A stretch of DNA of 64,000 nt from Sapria himalayana. Its lineage: Eukaryota > Streptophyta > Magnoliopsida > Malpighiales > Rafflesiaceae. This document shows, one piece after another, positions 37,706-48,733 of the stretch. The position numbers were made by a program, and so were the translations under genes. The notes beneath the pieces were generated by a model that was not told where the DNA came from, did not search any database, and saw only the letters and a list, made by a program, of their open reading frames with translations. How positions within the stretch are numbered: the first letter of the stretch is position 1; every line of letters begins with the position of its first letter. The stretch lies in NCBI GenBank assembly GCA_029783825.1, contig JAREIK010003005.1:130549-194548 (forward strand). Reading direction: 5' to 3'.

Positions 37706-38100
37706 TTTGAAATGTTTCTGTTGAGAAATGAGAGTTTATGTATATGTGTTGATGCAGTTCGAGCCTTAAAATTGATGCAGTTTAAGTATACACCAAGAAG
37801 ATGAGAGCCAGAAATGACCAGAAGAAAGCCAGATTACTTCCTTTAGTGTGAGCCAACACAAATTGGTGCAGGCAAAATATCTATCAGCCAAAATATAACT
37901 CACACACTAAATCATTTTTTATTATTTTATTTTTAATTTTTCAGCACTATATTTATTTTGTACACTGCCATAACACACTATTTGCATTCTTTCCCACACT
38001 TCCTCACAAAATATGCCACACTACATGCATATAACTGCCCACAACTTTTCCACACACACATCCACTCTGACACTATCACATGGCACATGCCATACTGCTA

Positions 38101-38779
38101 CAAGATGTGGCACCCTATTATTGCATGGCAAACTACAATGGAGGTCACCTAACTTTTATAAGTTGTTCATATTTTCAAATGGTGAATACACTTGCTTTTA
38201 TGCAGCATAAGTGCGATCTTATCAATATGAGCTATGCCGAGCCCACTTTACTTCTAGAATATGGTCATTTTATTAAATTTGTTAATGAAGTTTAAGTTAT
38301 AGCTATTAACAATTGATTCTTATGTTGGTCTACATTATGTGTTCCTAAGATTATCTTTGTTTTCCCTGAATTGTGAGTAGGTGGTGAGCAAGCACCATAA
38401 TGTGTTTTTTAGTAGTACTAGCAATAGTTGTCCATCATTAAGCACCATTGGTGCCCCTGGTGGTACCACATCATGTATTAGTTCACTATTAGCTCTTGAT
38501 TTTTTTTGAACAAGTTTGATTTAGCAAGATAATAGGGACTCCTTGCAACCTATGATTACTCAGGAGCACGTAGTGAAGCTATGTGATATAAACTTTGGTA
38601 TCAAGGTGGATGGTAATGAGCTAGACGGTAATGGTCATTAACGTATGTGGGTTGCCTTTATTCAATGCGAATTAGATATTCACATTGTACATTTATATGT
38701 TCTATTAATTTATATATTAAGATTTTTAGATGCTAATGAGCTAAAGAGTATTATATATGTATTCGTTCACTTTTTGTCT
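38101..38779. other. Element 3 interior without recognised genes
   Basis: Several overlapping short frames (up to 71 codons, 38080-38295) lack any domain. A local inverted motif CACCATTGGTG...CCTGGTGGTACCACA lies at about 38443-38470. Confidence 0.3.
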
Positions 38780-41700
38780 GGCTAGTCCAGGCCAACCTGG
38801 CAAAAAGAGGTTGGTCTTAAAAATCTTAGTAATTGTGTTAATATGTAATTATCACATGCTACAAAAGCGAACGTATGAGTAAATAAGTTTTCTTGCTCTT
38901 AGTTCTTCCATGATTTATTCTAATTGTACTAGGGCTTAGGATGATGATGATTCTCATGTAGTGCCATGTAATTCTAGTCCAGGAGGAATATCGGGTCCTA
39001 TTTTGGGAGAAGCAGCTTCCCACCTCATCAAAAACTTGCTTAATCTCAAAATGAGTGGTTGGTAGGGAAATATGTATGAGTGAAATGCTAGTATATATCG
39101 GGTACTAATTTGTACTCAGTATATATGTACACATAATACTATAGTTTTTATGTACATATACTGCCATAATATATCTACGAGTGAAATGCTAGTATATGTA
39201 CATATATAATATAGTATTATATATTTATCAAAATAATTTTTATTTTGATTTGATTGAGTGGTTTAAATTTCTTACAAATATGGTACCACATTGTTCCCCA
39301 CACAAAGCTTCTATAAGTGAAAGGATTTTTCACTAGACATGATGTGTCATGACTTGGATAGCTTTGTCGTAGCAGAAAAATAGTGATCGGAGGAGCAGAG
39401 AAAGAGAAAGCAATGTCAATGCACGGATAGATTATACTTTATGCACTATTGGTAGAAACATTGATGAATAAGATGTAATAAAATTTTGTTATTTTTTTGT
39501 TTTAATTATGTAAATTATTATATTAGAATAAGTTATTAAATAATTTTTATAATTATAGATTATCATTTATAGTTTCTATTTTTATTCAATTTAATATAAA
39601 AATATTAAATTATTTAATTAAATTTTTGTTGAAGCTATATGACTATCAACTTTAATTTGGGTTTGTTCATGTCTATAATAACTATTTTTATATATCTGTG
39701 AATATGTTTGTGAGTCCCCTAACTTTTTTGGGTAGAGTTTTAGCTTATTATAGGTATGTAAAAGCCTTGGCTGGTCCTCCATGGTGCTGAGAAAAACACC
39801 TTAGCTTCTAAAGCTATGAGATGAACCAAAAGAATTAATTCCACCCAAACATAGGTTTGTTCTTAACACTCTTATTTTGTGCATATCTGCATCACTACAA
39901 TTCACATCTGCGTCATCGCAATAGAGATCTATGACTACTTGTTATTGGTTATTGGTTTGTAAATATAGTATGTTATGCTCCATGTGCAGGTGTAACAATG
40001 TTCTCTATCTGTGTTGAGTACCAAAGGAAAAAGAACTAGAAATGCTAACCATGCCTAAAAGACCTATATGTGTATTTTTTAAGTCTTAGATTATTTTCTT
40101 CTGTTGTCTTTGATGACTTGTGTATTTGTATTAAAGTACAAGTGTGTGTGTCATCCAAGGCTATGTGAGTATTTATACGTGCATATAATACTGTAGTATT
40201 TACATACAAATATACTTGGTATAAATGTACATATATACTGAGTATATATCTATGTATATATCGAGTATATACATAAGTGGGTGCATATATTTATTTGTAG
40301 ACATCTATATATTGTCATACATACACACCCATTTACATAGACAAACTTTTGAATATATAATTGCTCGGGCTAGTCTGGTCATCATCGTGCATTACTTACT
40401 GATGTAGGTAATAAAAGCCATGGATATTAGAATTATTCAAATGCTGTGTGATGAAGTATTTCTGGTCGAGGCAAGCCAAGCTGATAAACATTAGTCTTAA
40501 AAATCTTAGTATTTGTGTTGATATGCAATTATCACATGGTACAAAGCGAACGTATGAGTAAATAAGTTTTCTTGCTCTTGGTTCTGCAATGATTGGTTCT
40601 ATTTATACTAGGGCTTAGGATGATGATGATTATAATGATGCTCGTGTAGTATTGTGTAATTCTAGTCTAGGAAGAATATCGAGTCTTATTTTGATGAAGT
40701 AGCTTGCCGCCTCATCAAAAACTCACTCAATCTCAAAATGAGTGGTTGGTATGGAAGTGCATCGGTCGAGCATCATTGCTCACCCCACTTTTATTTTTAG
40801 CTGCAATAGTAATGGCAGCAGCGGCAGCGATGGTAGTGGTGGTAGTGATTGTAGTGGAGGAAGCAGCATTAGCGACAGTAGTAGCAGTAGCGGTGGCAGT
40901 AGCAGCAATAGCGGCAGCGGCAACAGCAGCGGCGGCAGCAGCAGCAGCGGCAACAGCAGCGGCGGCAGCAGCAGCGGCAACAGCAGCGGCAACAGCAGCG
41001 GCGGCAGCAGCAGCGGCAACAGCAGCGGCGGCAGCAGCAGCGGCAACAGCAGCGGCGGCGGCGGTAGTGGCAACAGCAGCGGCGGCTGCAACAGTAGGAG
41101 CGGTAGCAGTAGTGGGAGTAGCAGCAATAGTAAAAAAATGTGGTATATACATACTTATATACTCAGTATATACGTACATATAATATTACAGTATTTTATG
41201 TACATATATACTGAATATATTTGTACTCAGTATATATGTACACATATTACTACAATTTTTATGTACATATACTACTGTAATATATGCACGAGTAAAATGC
41301 TAGTATATATGTACATATATACTACAGTATTATATATTTATCAAAACATAACTTATTTTATTTATTTTGATTTGATTGAGTAGTTTAAATTTTTTACAGA
41401 TATGGTACCGCATTGTTCTCCATACAAAACTTGGATAAGTGAATGGATTTTTCACTAGACATGATGTGTCGTAACTCATACAGCTTTGTCACATTATAAA
41501 AATTGTGATCGGAGGACTAGAGGGAGAGAAAGGAACATCAATGCATTGATAGATTATATTTTATGCACTGTCAATATATACATTGATCAATAAGATGTAA
41601 TAAAATTATGTTATTTTCTTGTTTTAAATTTGTAAAATATTGTATTAAAATAAGTTATTAAATGATTTTATTTTTTGTTAATTATAAATTATCATTTATA

Positions 41701-41790
41701 GTTTCTGTTTTTATTCAATTTAATATAAATATATTAAATTATTTAATTAAAAAATTTTAAAATAAATTAAATTCTGAAAATAGTTTGAAA
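38780..41790 (+). repeat. Tandem duplication in element 3 (38780-39790 and 40470-41790)
   Basis: Long phrases recur about 1.68 kb apart: GCGAACGTATGAGTAAATAA (38867, 40547), CTCAAAATGAGTGGTTGGTA and TTTTTCACTAGACATGATG. The first copy lacks the trinucleotide array and the second carries it at 40800-41135. The spacer (39790-40470) contains a TAGTATGTTATGCTCCATG.GCAGGTGTAACAAT block also found at 47710-47740 in element 4. Confidence 0.75.
40800..41135. repeat. AGC/GGC trinucleotide array in element 3
   Basis: Array of AGCAGCGGC, AACAGC and GTAGC triplets, reverse-complement equivalent of the arrays at 1085, 2276 and 3415. The three plus frames give poly-Ala, Gly/Ser/Asn and Gln-type runs, and the minus frames poly-Ala and poly-Leu. 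No frame is preferred, so no protein is called. Confidence 0.85.
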
Positions 41791-42193
41791 TTAAAATAGC
41801 TAGGGAATATTCCCTAGCTAATTTAGCTAGGGATATTTTATTTTAGCAAGTGATTTTTTCCGTTGCTAAATTTATTTTGCTAAGGACTATTTCCGTCACT
41901 AATATTTAGTGATGAGCACTTTATATTGGAAAACTTCCGCCATTATATTTATTTAGTGGCGAAAACTCTCATTTAGCTTGCTAATTTAACTAAAAAACTT
42001 ATTTTGTTTGCCAGGGATTTTTTCGTGGCTAAAATATTAGCTAGGGACACCTTCCCTCTCTAAATTTTAGTAATGAGCACTTTAGACTGTGAATGATTCC
42101 ATCATTAATCCGCTGCTATATCCCGTTTAGTGATTGAAATTACCCATTTAGCTAGGAAATTTTACCTATCTATATGGGATTTTTCTTTTAGTG
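41790..42193 (+). repeat. 3' subterminal repeats of element 3
   Basis: Dense TAGCTAGGGA, CCGTTGCTAAAT and ATTTAGTGATG motifs lead into the TTTTAGTG terminus, in the same arrangement as 35880-36133 and 48410-48733. Confidence 0.8.
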
Positions 42194-43240
42194 AACGACG
42201 AAGAGAGAAGAATCAAAATGGGACTATGGGAGCAACCTATAAAATCTTCCTTTTCTTGTTACAGATAATTTTATCATTGCTTTTCTTCTTTGGAATGCTA
42301 TATACATATCTTTGTCTCTCTCAATTTGATTTCCACTGGTGGAGTTTAGTTTTTACAAAATATTTGGGTTTGATTTTTTTTTATTTTCTTTCAATTTTCA
42401 TCTTTTTTCTTCTATTTTCATATCACTTATATGATTTTGACTCTACAGCATTAATGAAACAATAAATGGTCTGTGTAAAATTTGTTCTTTTACTGTTTAA
42501 ATTTTTAGGGTTTTATTGATTTCAAATACTAAATATTTGCATATACTTTTCTGCTTATGTAACTTAAAAAAAAATTATTCTTGTTTTTTCTGCCTCTGTA
42601 CCTTGAGTTAAAACAAACTTAATGTTTATAGGTTCTAATTTTGTTGTCTCTAAAAATATTATAAACAAATAACATTATATATAAACTTTTATACTTTTAT
42701 ATATTCACATGACATCATATATAAATGTGAATACTTTAATACACACACACACGTGCGCGTGCACACACACCGACACATGCATGTAGTACATTATATATAA
42801 ACACTGATATGTTTATAGAAATATATAATGTTATATATAAATATTTATACATATGTATTAATGTTTATAAATATCTATACAACATTTACATAAAACTATC
42901 CATTTATATAATTTTTTATATAACAATTAAATAACATATAAAATGTTTATACATTTTTGTAAACATTTATTTAACACATTTATTTTTATATAAATATATA
43001 ATATTTATAATGTTTATATAAATGTTATATATATACTATATAATATTTATAAAAGTGTTATATATATAATTATATATAAGTAACATTTATAAAAATATTT
43101 TAAACACAAATATTATATCTAAATACATGTATAATTATAAAATCAATTGCCATTATATATAAAAGTATTTATAACTATATTTAGTTTTTATTGGAATAAA
43201 GCAATGAACGAGGCCATTTGAAAAAAAAACTCTCTTTTGC
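42194..43240. other. AT-rich stretch upstream of the TBCD fragment
   Basis: The beginning (42220-42470) gives a hydrophobic Phe/Leu-rich frame from T-rich DNA, not a supported gene. 42640-43170 is a TATAAATATTTATA-type repeat with a CACACACGTGCGCGTGCACAC palindrome-like stretch near 42740-42770. It may be an intron of the ancestral TBCD copy, since it ends in a TTTTGCAG acceptor. Confidence 0.4.
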
Positions 43241-44640
43241 AGATAAGCAAAAAGATGTAGCTGGCATAGTCGGTGCAATTAAGAAAGCTTGTCTTTATCA
43301 AGGTAAGGGGGAAGAGATGATGCACTCCACTGTCTCCCAATTGATAGAATGTATTGGATTGTGTCATTTACCAATATCCGAGAAGATAACACAAAGTATG
43401 CTTGATACCTTCAATGAGAACTTGAGGCATCCCAACCCTCAGATACAAGTGGTCCTACACCTTGCAAGTTAATTTATTTCCAACATGACCCATTATATCA
43501 TTATAGCTCCATTTATCTTCTCACCCTTTAAACTTCACAGAACATAGCTTTTAGTGCTCTAAACCCCTTTCTTTGAGCATACTTGGTTCCTGTAAATAAT
43601 GGTGAAGCAGCCGGTGTGACCTCAAAGTACCTACAACGACTTTTTGATCAAAACACTGCTATTAGAAGGGGCTTTGCTTTAGCCCTAAAAGTTCTTCCTT
43701 TTGGGTTATTGGCTCATAAATGGAGAGAGGTTGTCTTCAGGCTCTGTGAGATTAGGGTGCAGGGTGATGACGAGACCAAAGATGTCGAAGCAAGGTTGAA
43801 TGCTATTAGAGGGCTCATCTCTTTGTCTCAAACACTTGCCCATGAAAGATTGGCTCCTAGTTCTCACTTATCCATTTATTATATGATTAAGGAAAAGGTA
43901 ATGGCTAGTTAATTTGAAGCTCTGGATGATTATTCTATCAATAACTTAGGAGATGTTGGTTAGTGGATTCGTGAAGCATGCATTGAAGGTATCGAGGTGT
44001 GTGCTTAACATTCTTTGTAATGTGTCTTCTTCTTCTTCAAAATCATATCTAGCAGCTGAAAATGTGGAAGACGTCGAGGTAGTGACGTTCTTTGATGAAG
44101 ACATGGCAACCAATCTGGTTATTGGCATTATTAAGCCAGCTGTGGAAAAGTTTGATAGAATACACGAGGTTGATGCAAGAACTCTACAAAGGATTCTGCA
44201 TAGTAAGAAGACCTTATTCAAGTGCATACCTTTCAGAGATAAACTATAGAAGATTGTTCCCTACAATGTAGATATACTATGGAGCAGATGTATCACAATC
44301 TTCATCATCTCTTGCTTGTATTTTCTTTTTTCCTTTTTTTCGCATTGGGCGTGCTTCATTGCAGGTGCCTACCACATGTTATTTTTCTTTCGTGCAGCTA
44401 CTCAAATTTCTTTGTTATAGTAAGGTAGTGATGTCATGATTAATTATTTTAATTGGTGGATTGCAAGATTCTCTAAGGATGGCATCAATATCTATGCTAC
44501 TAGACTATCTTTGTGAAGATAGAATTGAAGCTTAGCCGGAGGAGAGGCCTAGAAGGATCATGCTCTACCTGGATCTCTTGTAAATTTTCTAGCAGCACCA
44601 AGGATGTGACAGAGTTATTGTCCGTACTTGTAAGGTATGG
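43241..44640 (+). pseudogene. Tubulin-folding cofactor D gene fragment (TBCD/TFC D)
   Basis: The first exon (43241-43453) reads DVAGIVGAIKKACLYQGKG, EEMMHSTVSQLIECI and ENLRHPNPQIQ. An intron of about 90 bases ends at TTCACAG. The second exon has KYLQRLFDQNTAIRRGFAL, then EALDDYSINNLGDVG, a stop and WIREACIEG. After a one-base shift it continues LQRILHSKKTLFKCIPFRDKL and a stop. A third exon from 44365 reads VQLLKFLCYSKVVMS, stop, LIILIGGLQDSLRMASISML and later CDRVIV. These are the conserved C-terminal HEAT-repeat blocks of plant TBCD, the cofactor that binds beta-tubulin and assembles tubulin dimers. Introns are retained, so it came from genomic DNA, not mRNA. N-terminal and final parts are absent; at least five stops make it dead. 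Confidence 0.85.
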
Positions 44641-45810
44641 CATCATATTTTCTAATTGAAATTCTAACATGATGGGTGTTACGAACACCATTGTCAATTT
44701 CTTGTAGGATCTAAAAACCCTTAGCTTTTTTGAAGTTTCTTATGAACATTATGTTTTGGTTTAGGGTTGCCATGAATGATAGGAGAGGGAGAGAGAGAGA
44801 GACAGACAGAAAGAGGAGAGAGAATAAAAAAAATAAAAAAAAATTATTAAAATCAAAAAATGGATTTTTGAATATACAAACATAGGCGCGCGCGCGCGTG
44901 TGTGTGTGTGTGGAAGTGTATACATGTAAGACAAATAATAAAAAAAGAGTATTATTTTATAAGTTTGTGCCTTGTGGTATCCCACAAGTCAAATGCTCCC
45001 AAGTAAATAAAAAAAACTAAAGTAAATACTTAATAATCATGATATATATATATATGTATGTATGTATATATGTATGTATGTATGTATTCAAGTATACACA
45101 ATATAATGTGTATGGTATGGTTTGGGGCATCCTACAAGATAAGTGCTCAAATAAATAAAAAACAAAAATACAATAATCATGATAAATAAATCAATAAATA
45201 AAAACACACACACACAAATGTGTATAGATGCAATAAAAAAAAATATGAGCATTCTTTTAAAAATTAGGGTTAATTATTGTATAACAAAAGTAAAAAAAAA
45301 ATAAGTCATCAAGGTACTACCTGGCACACAAGACTCTTGCCTAGGTCTGAGATTTGTGAGTTTAATATCTTGACAGTTTTATCCCTAAAAATCATGAAGG
45401 TTATATTGTTACATCTAATAATTCACAAAGTAGGAAAAATAATAAAATTTTCTATTCTTGGACAAGATTACTTATTTTCATACCAGTGCATGACCTCGTA
45501 ATATATCTCATACTTCATGATATATACCTTAGGGTAAATATTGTGTATGATACATGAAATTAGTGTAAATTTTATCTTTATTAAGTTAAATATCAGATGA
45601 ACATTCATTTTTTTACAATGTTTTTTTTATTATTTTTATCTTTTTTTATTTTTCTGTACATTGTTGTTTCATGTATGATCACAATTTATAATGGAGATGT
45701 ATTTATTATAAAATATATAATAATCAAATTATAATGAATTTATTTTAAAATATCAAAGTATTGCATGCACACACAAAGTAAAATATCAATAATTTGAATG
45801 AAGATTTAAG
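44641..45810. other. Spacer with microsatellites between gene fragments
   Basis: Contains a GA run (44785-44825), a GCGC run joined to a TG run (44885-44912, Z-DNA type), ATGT repeats (45050-45090) and CA runs. No recognised coding sequence; a 74 codon frame at 45277-45501 has no domain. Confidence 0.45.
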
Positions 45811-46003
45811 ATGGGTTACATTTTTAAACCTTTTCTTAACAACTCGACTAGGAAGATGGTCATTGTAAAACTCAAGTGGGGAATGGAATACAAAGGTGAG
45901 CTACTTTGTGTTCTTTCGTGTGCATTGCATTTTTTTTTCTCAATTTTTTTCTTTGGTTCTTTTAGGTTTCCTTGCTTCGGTGGATTCCTATATGAACCTA
46001 TAG
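45811..46003 (+). pseudogene. Small nuclear ribonucleoprotein F (SmF) fragment, two exons
   Basis: Exon 1 ends at 45895 and reads [11 protein letters not shown], then [13 protein letters not shown], matching the Sm1 motif start of SmF. A 70 bp intron follows (GTGAG...TTTTAG, 45896-45965). Exon 2 restores the Gly and reads [11 protein letters not shown], then TAG where the family has Gln, directly followed by a GTGTGG donor-like site. The rest of the Sm fold (Sm2 motif) is missing. SmF is one of seven Sm proteins in the ring on spliceosomal snRNAs. The retained intron shows genomic capture. The truncation at an exon edge suggests the copied segment ended in the next intron. Confidence 0.85.
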
Positions 46004-46082
46004 GTGTGGAAAAATTCAATACCACACAGCCTATTGTCATTTCAACTTTTATTTTCCTTTTGTTTGTCATTTTCTCATGAGT

Positions 46083-47480
46083 TTTGTAAGGAAATAATAT
46101 GTTTTAAATAAAAAATCCAAAATATAATGCTAGTTTCTAAAATATTACTAAACTAATATGTTTGGAAACAGTGTGGTAATTTGCATCATTGTGAATGAAG
46201 GTCATTACCATGCTATTGAATTTTAAAAATCAAAGAACGACATTATGAATGCTGGCTATTAAATTTTAAAAATTTTAAAATCTAGGCTTTGGGAATAATA
46301 GAAGAGTGTGTGACATCCAACCTAGTGAAAAACAAGGTTGAACAAGCCGTATCCTTGTATATTTGTTCCAGAAGTACATCCACTGCCCTGGCTGCCCCTA
46401 CAAATATCACTCCAGTTCTCAAAAATTCATACATGAAAGAAGCCATAAAACCTCTCACCGTAGCCAACTCTTCTCCTCCTCCATATCTTTCTCTCAGATT
46501 TCTCTAGTGCAATATATCAGTTACTTACTCTACCCATCAATGACTTAAATACACACCCACAAAGACACACACACACACACACACCCACACACTCATTCAT
46601 ATGTGCCGTCGTGTCAACTATTGTATATATGTGTGCATACATACTTCGTATTTCACTAGTCACACATTTGACTAAGTTATAAAAAAGAAGAAAAATGGGT
46701 ACAAGAGCAAAATATCTACATGTGAGACTGGTAATGGATGGCAAAAGATTGAAATTGGCTTACATACAAAAAGTGCAACATGCAGCCCCAATTACTCCAT
46801 TAACTTTGACAAATAGACTCATGTTCAGAATAATTTGTTCATTTCTATAGGTTCTGCTTGCTCAAGTTTATAGTTGTGGCTCTTGCGGTATAAAGAAGAA
46901 AGAGGGGCGATGATAAGGTGCCTATTTGTTTATATATATATATATATATATATGAAATATGGCCTTGTCATACTTGAATGTATCTATATCATCTTCTTCC
47001 TATTATATGATTTGTTTTTTTCTTTAATCATGATTTAGAGTGATCCTATCAACTTCAACAAATCAAGAGATCTTTCCACAAGTGGCTTCTCTATTTCAAT
47101 CCAGAAAAAACTATCAAGTTAAATTCATCTTCATCATCTTCTATATTTGCATCATTTCTTTATCAAACCACCAACTAAACTTTGGTCACTCACTTGGAAA
47201 TCTATATTGCCAAGATGCAATATCGAAAGTAGAAATGAATCCAAACTAGATCTCATTTCAAACCCAAATTCAAGCCCAAATTGGGCATCATCAAGTGAGG
47301 CAGACATTGATGAAGGTCTTGATTTTTAAAATTTAATAGCATGGCAATGACCGTCATTCACAATGACGACCATTACCAACTTATTCCAGACACACTACTT
47401 TGGTAATATTTTTCAAACAAGCATCATATTTTGAATTTTTTATTTAAAACATATTAATTTTGTACAAAACTCCTTTCTAA
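46083..47480. mobile_element. Foldback / Mutator-like element with ~150 bp terminal inverted repeats
   Basis: The sequence at about 46077-46235 is the reverse complement, with scattered mismatches, of 47328-47484. Both ends begin GAGTTTTGTA and share AATATGTTTTAAATAAAAAA, ATTGTGAATG and CATGCTATT blocks. The 9 bases outside are TTTTCTCAT and CTTTCTAAC, a possible but weak 9 bp duplication (6 of 9). Long TIRs with a non-transposase core fit a non-autonomous MULE or foldback element. Its interior has protein-like stretches (46289-46507, minus-strand 46467-46282, and 47040-47330) that I cannot identify. It lies between the SmF and KIN12 fragments, so it inserted later into the block. Confidence 0.65.
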
Positions 47481-47689
47481 CTTTCTTTTAATTAACCATG
47501 GACTAATGCATGAACCTGGGAAACAAAGAAGAATATGTTGATGGATAGTTGATTAGAAATCTTGGAGAAATCTTGATTCAGTATATTAAAATTAAACTCA
47601 TGATTATCTTGTAATGTAAAATTTCTAGCTAATGGTAGTTGGTGTTGCATGCACTAGTCTATTTGTTTATCAGTAGCATTGTGGTGTGT

Positions 47690-47969
47690 TCTTTATTGGC
47701 TTGTAAATGTAGTATGTCATGCTCCATGAGCAGGTGTAACAATATTCTTTATCTGAGTGGAGTATTAGAGGACAAAGAACTAGAAGATGCTGACCAATGC
47801 CCTAAGAAAATTATATGAGTATTTTTAAGCCATATTTCATTACCTTCTATTGTCTTTGATGGCATCTGTATCTGCATGAAAGTACATGTGTCAGTATTTA
47901 CACACACACACAGAGGGACATACATACATACATGAACAAGTATACATACAAGCAACTAATTGCAAGATT
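47690..47969 (+). repeat. Family 3' internal segment of element 4
   Basis: Matches 39950-40200 of element 3 (TAGTATGTCATGCTCCATG, CTTCTATTGTCTTTGATGGC), showing that element 4 belongs to the same family. Confidence 0.75.
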
Positions 47970-48140
47970 AAAACAATGATGTTGGAAGACCAGCTAGATA
48001 CAAAAAAGGGCATAGGAAAATACGAGGAAGGTGTAGGAGGTGGAGAGGAAATGCAATTAGAACTAAAAAAAGCAATGCAGATGGCAATTGAGGGACATGC
48101 TTGGGTTCTAGAGCAGTATAAAGATTTTGAGGAGCTGGGG
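47970..48140 (+). pseudogene. Kinesin-12 (POK-type) gene fragment
   Basis: The frame reads EEMQLELKKAMQMAIEGHA, then WVLEQYKDFEEL. It resembles the stalk block of plant kinesin-12 proteins (PHRAGMOPLAST ORIENTING KINESIN relatives), whose usual form is like ELKGALQMAMEGHARMLEQYADLEEKH. The upstream part (MLEDQLDTKKGIGKYEEG) is less clear. The match stops at about 48140, where the common CACTA 3' unit (GAGAGAAAGCAAT) resumes, giving a sharp capture junction. It is too short to encode a motor. The family call rests on remembered motif similarity over about 30 residues. Confidence 0.55.
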
Positions 48141-48733
48141 GAGAGAAAGCAATATCAATTTCATGAACAAATTTTACTTTGTGCACTATCATTAGATACA
48201 TTGATGAAGAATAATATGTAATCAAGTTTTATTATGTTTCTATTTTAACTATGTAACATATTGTATTAGAATATTTTATTAACTGATTTTAATTTTTGTT
48301 AAGTATAAATAATTGTGTATAGTTTATGTTTTTATTAAATTTAATATAAAAATTTTAAATTATGGAATTAAATTTTATGTAAATAATTAAAAATGTGAAA
48401 ATAATTTTTGAATAAAAATAGCTAGAGAATTTAACCTCACTAATTTAGATAGGGAATTTACCCTTGCTAATTTAGCTAGGAAATTTACCCTCACAAATTT
48501 AACTAGAAAATTTTCCCTCGCTAATTTAACTAGGGAATTTTCCTTTGCAAGTTTTGCTAGGGAATATTCCATCGCTAATTTGCTAGGGAATATATTTCCT
48601 TATTAATTTTTATGACAAGCACTTGAGCTTGGGAATGGTTCTGTCATTAGTCTGTCATTATATCCAATTTAGCAATGAAAAAAATGTATTTAGCTAGGGT
48701 ATTTTTCAACGCTTTTTGGGTTTTTTTGTAGTG
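48141..48733 (+). repeat. 3' unit and subterminal repeats of element 4
   Basis: The AT-rich family unit runs to about 48410. Several TTTAGCTAGGGAATTT.CC motifs follow at about 35 base intervals, then the terminus at 48733. Confidence 0.85.

Larger units (their letters stand above)
36951..42193 (+). mobile_element. CACTA element 3, 5' part missing or rearranged, 3' terminus at 42193
   Basis: The right end reads TTTTTCTTTTAGTG (CACTAAAAGAAAAA on the other strand), preceded by TAGCTAGG subterminal motifs from 41790. Inside are segments homologous to element 2 (37860-38100) and two copies of the 3' internal repeat, one with a trinucleotide array. No CACTA 5' terminus is visible. The left edge (36955-37040) is a TAGTTATACATAAAT minisatellite fragment in the orientation of element 1, opposite to the rest. 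The 5' side has therefore been deleted or inverted. Confidence 0.7.
42194..48733 (+). mobile_element. CACTA 3' terminus with a block of captured gene fragments (element 4, composite)
   Basis: The right end reads GGTTTTTTTGTAGTG (CACTACAAAAAAACC on the other strand). It is preceded by TAGCTAGGG motifs and the family 3' unit, and followed at once by the TAGA satellite. Between 42194 and this end lie three host-gene fragments, all on the plus strand, and a nested foldback element. No CACTA 5' terminus was found left of them. Either element 3 inserted into this one, or the 5' end was lost in the rearrangement near 36950. The Pack-CACTA interpretation is therefore likely but not proven. Confidence 0.6.

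Noticed and set aside
39892..39905. CACTACAATTCACA as a possible CACTA terminus
   Set aside because: It does not match the family end beyond CACTACAA and has no adjacent subterminal repeats.
40704..41383. Ala-rich, Gly/Ser-rich and Leu-rich frames over the AGC/GGC array
   Set aside because: All frames on both strands are open because of the triplet period; this is repeat sequence inside a CACTA 3' unit.
42130..42465. 111 codon frame rich in Phe and Leu crossing the element 3 terminus
   Set aside because: It starts inside CACTA subterminal repeats and runs through T-rich DNA; no domain or conserved boundary.
43946..44227. Minus-strand frame across the TBCD fragment
   Set aside because: Antisense shadow; the plus strand carries the conserved TBCD blocks.
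45816..46070. Minus-strand frame opposite the SmF fragment
   Set aside because: It is the antisense shadow of the SmF exons and intron; the sense strand has the matching motif and splice sites.
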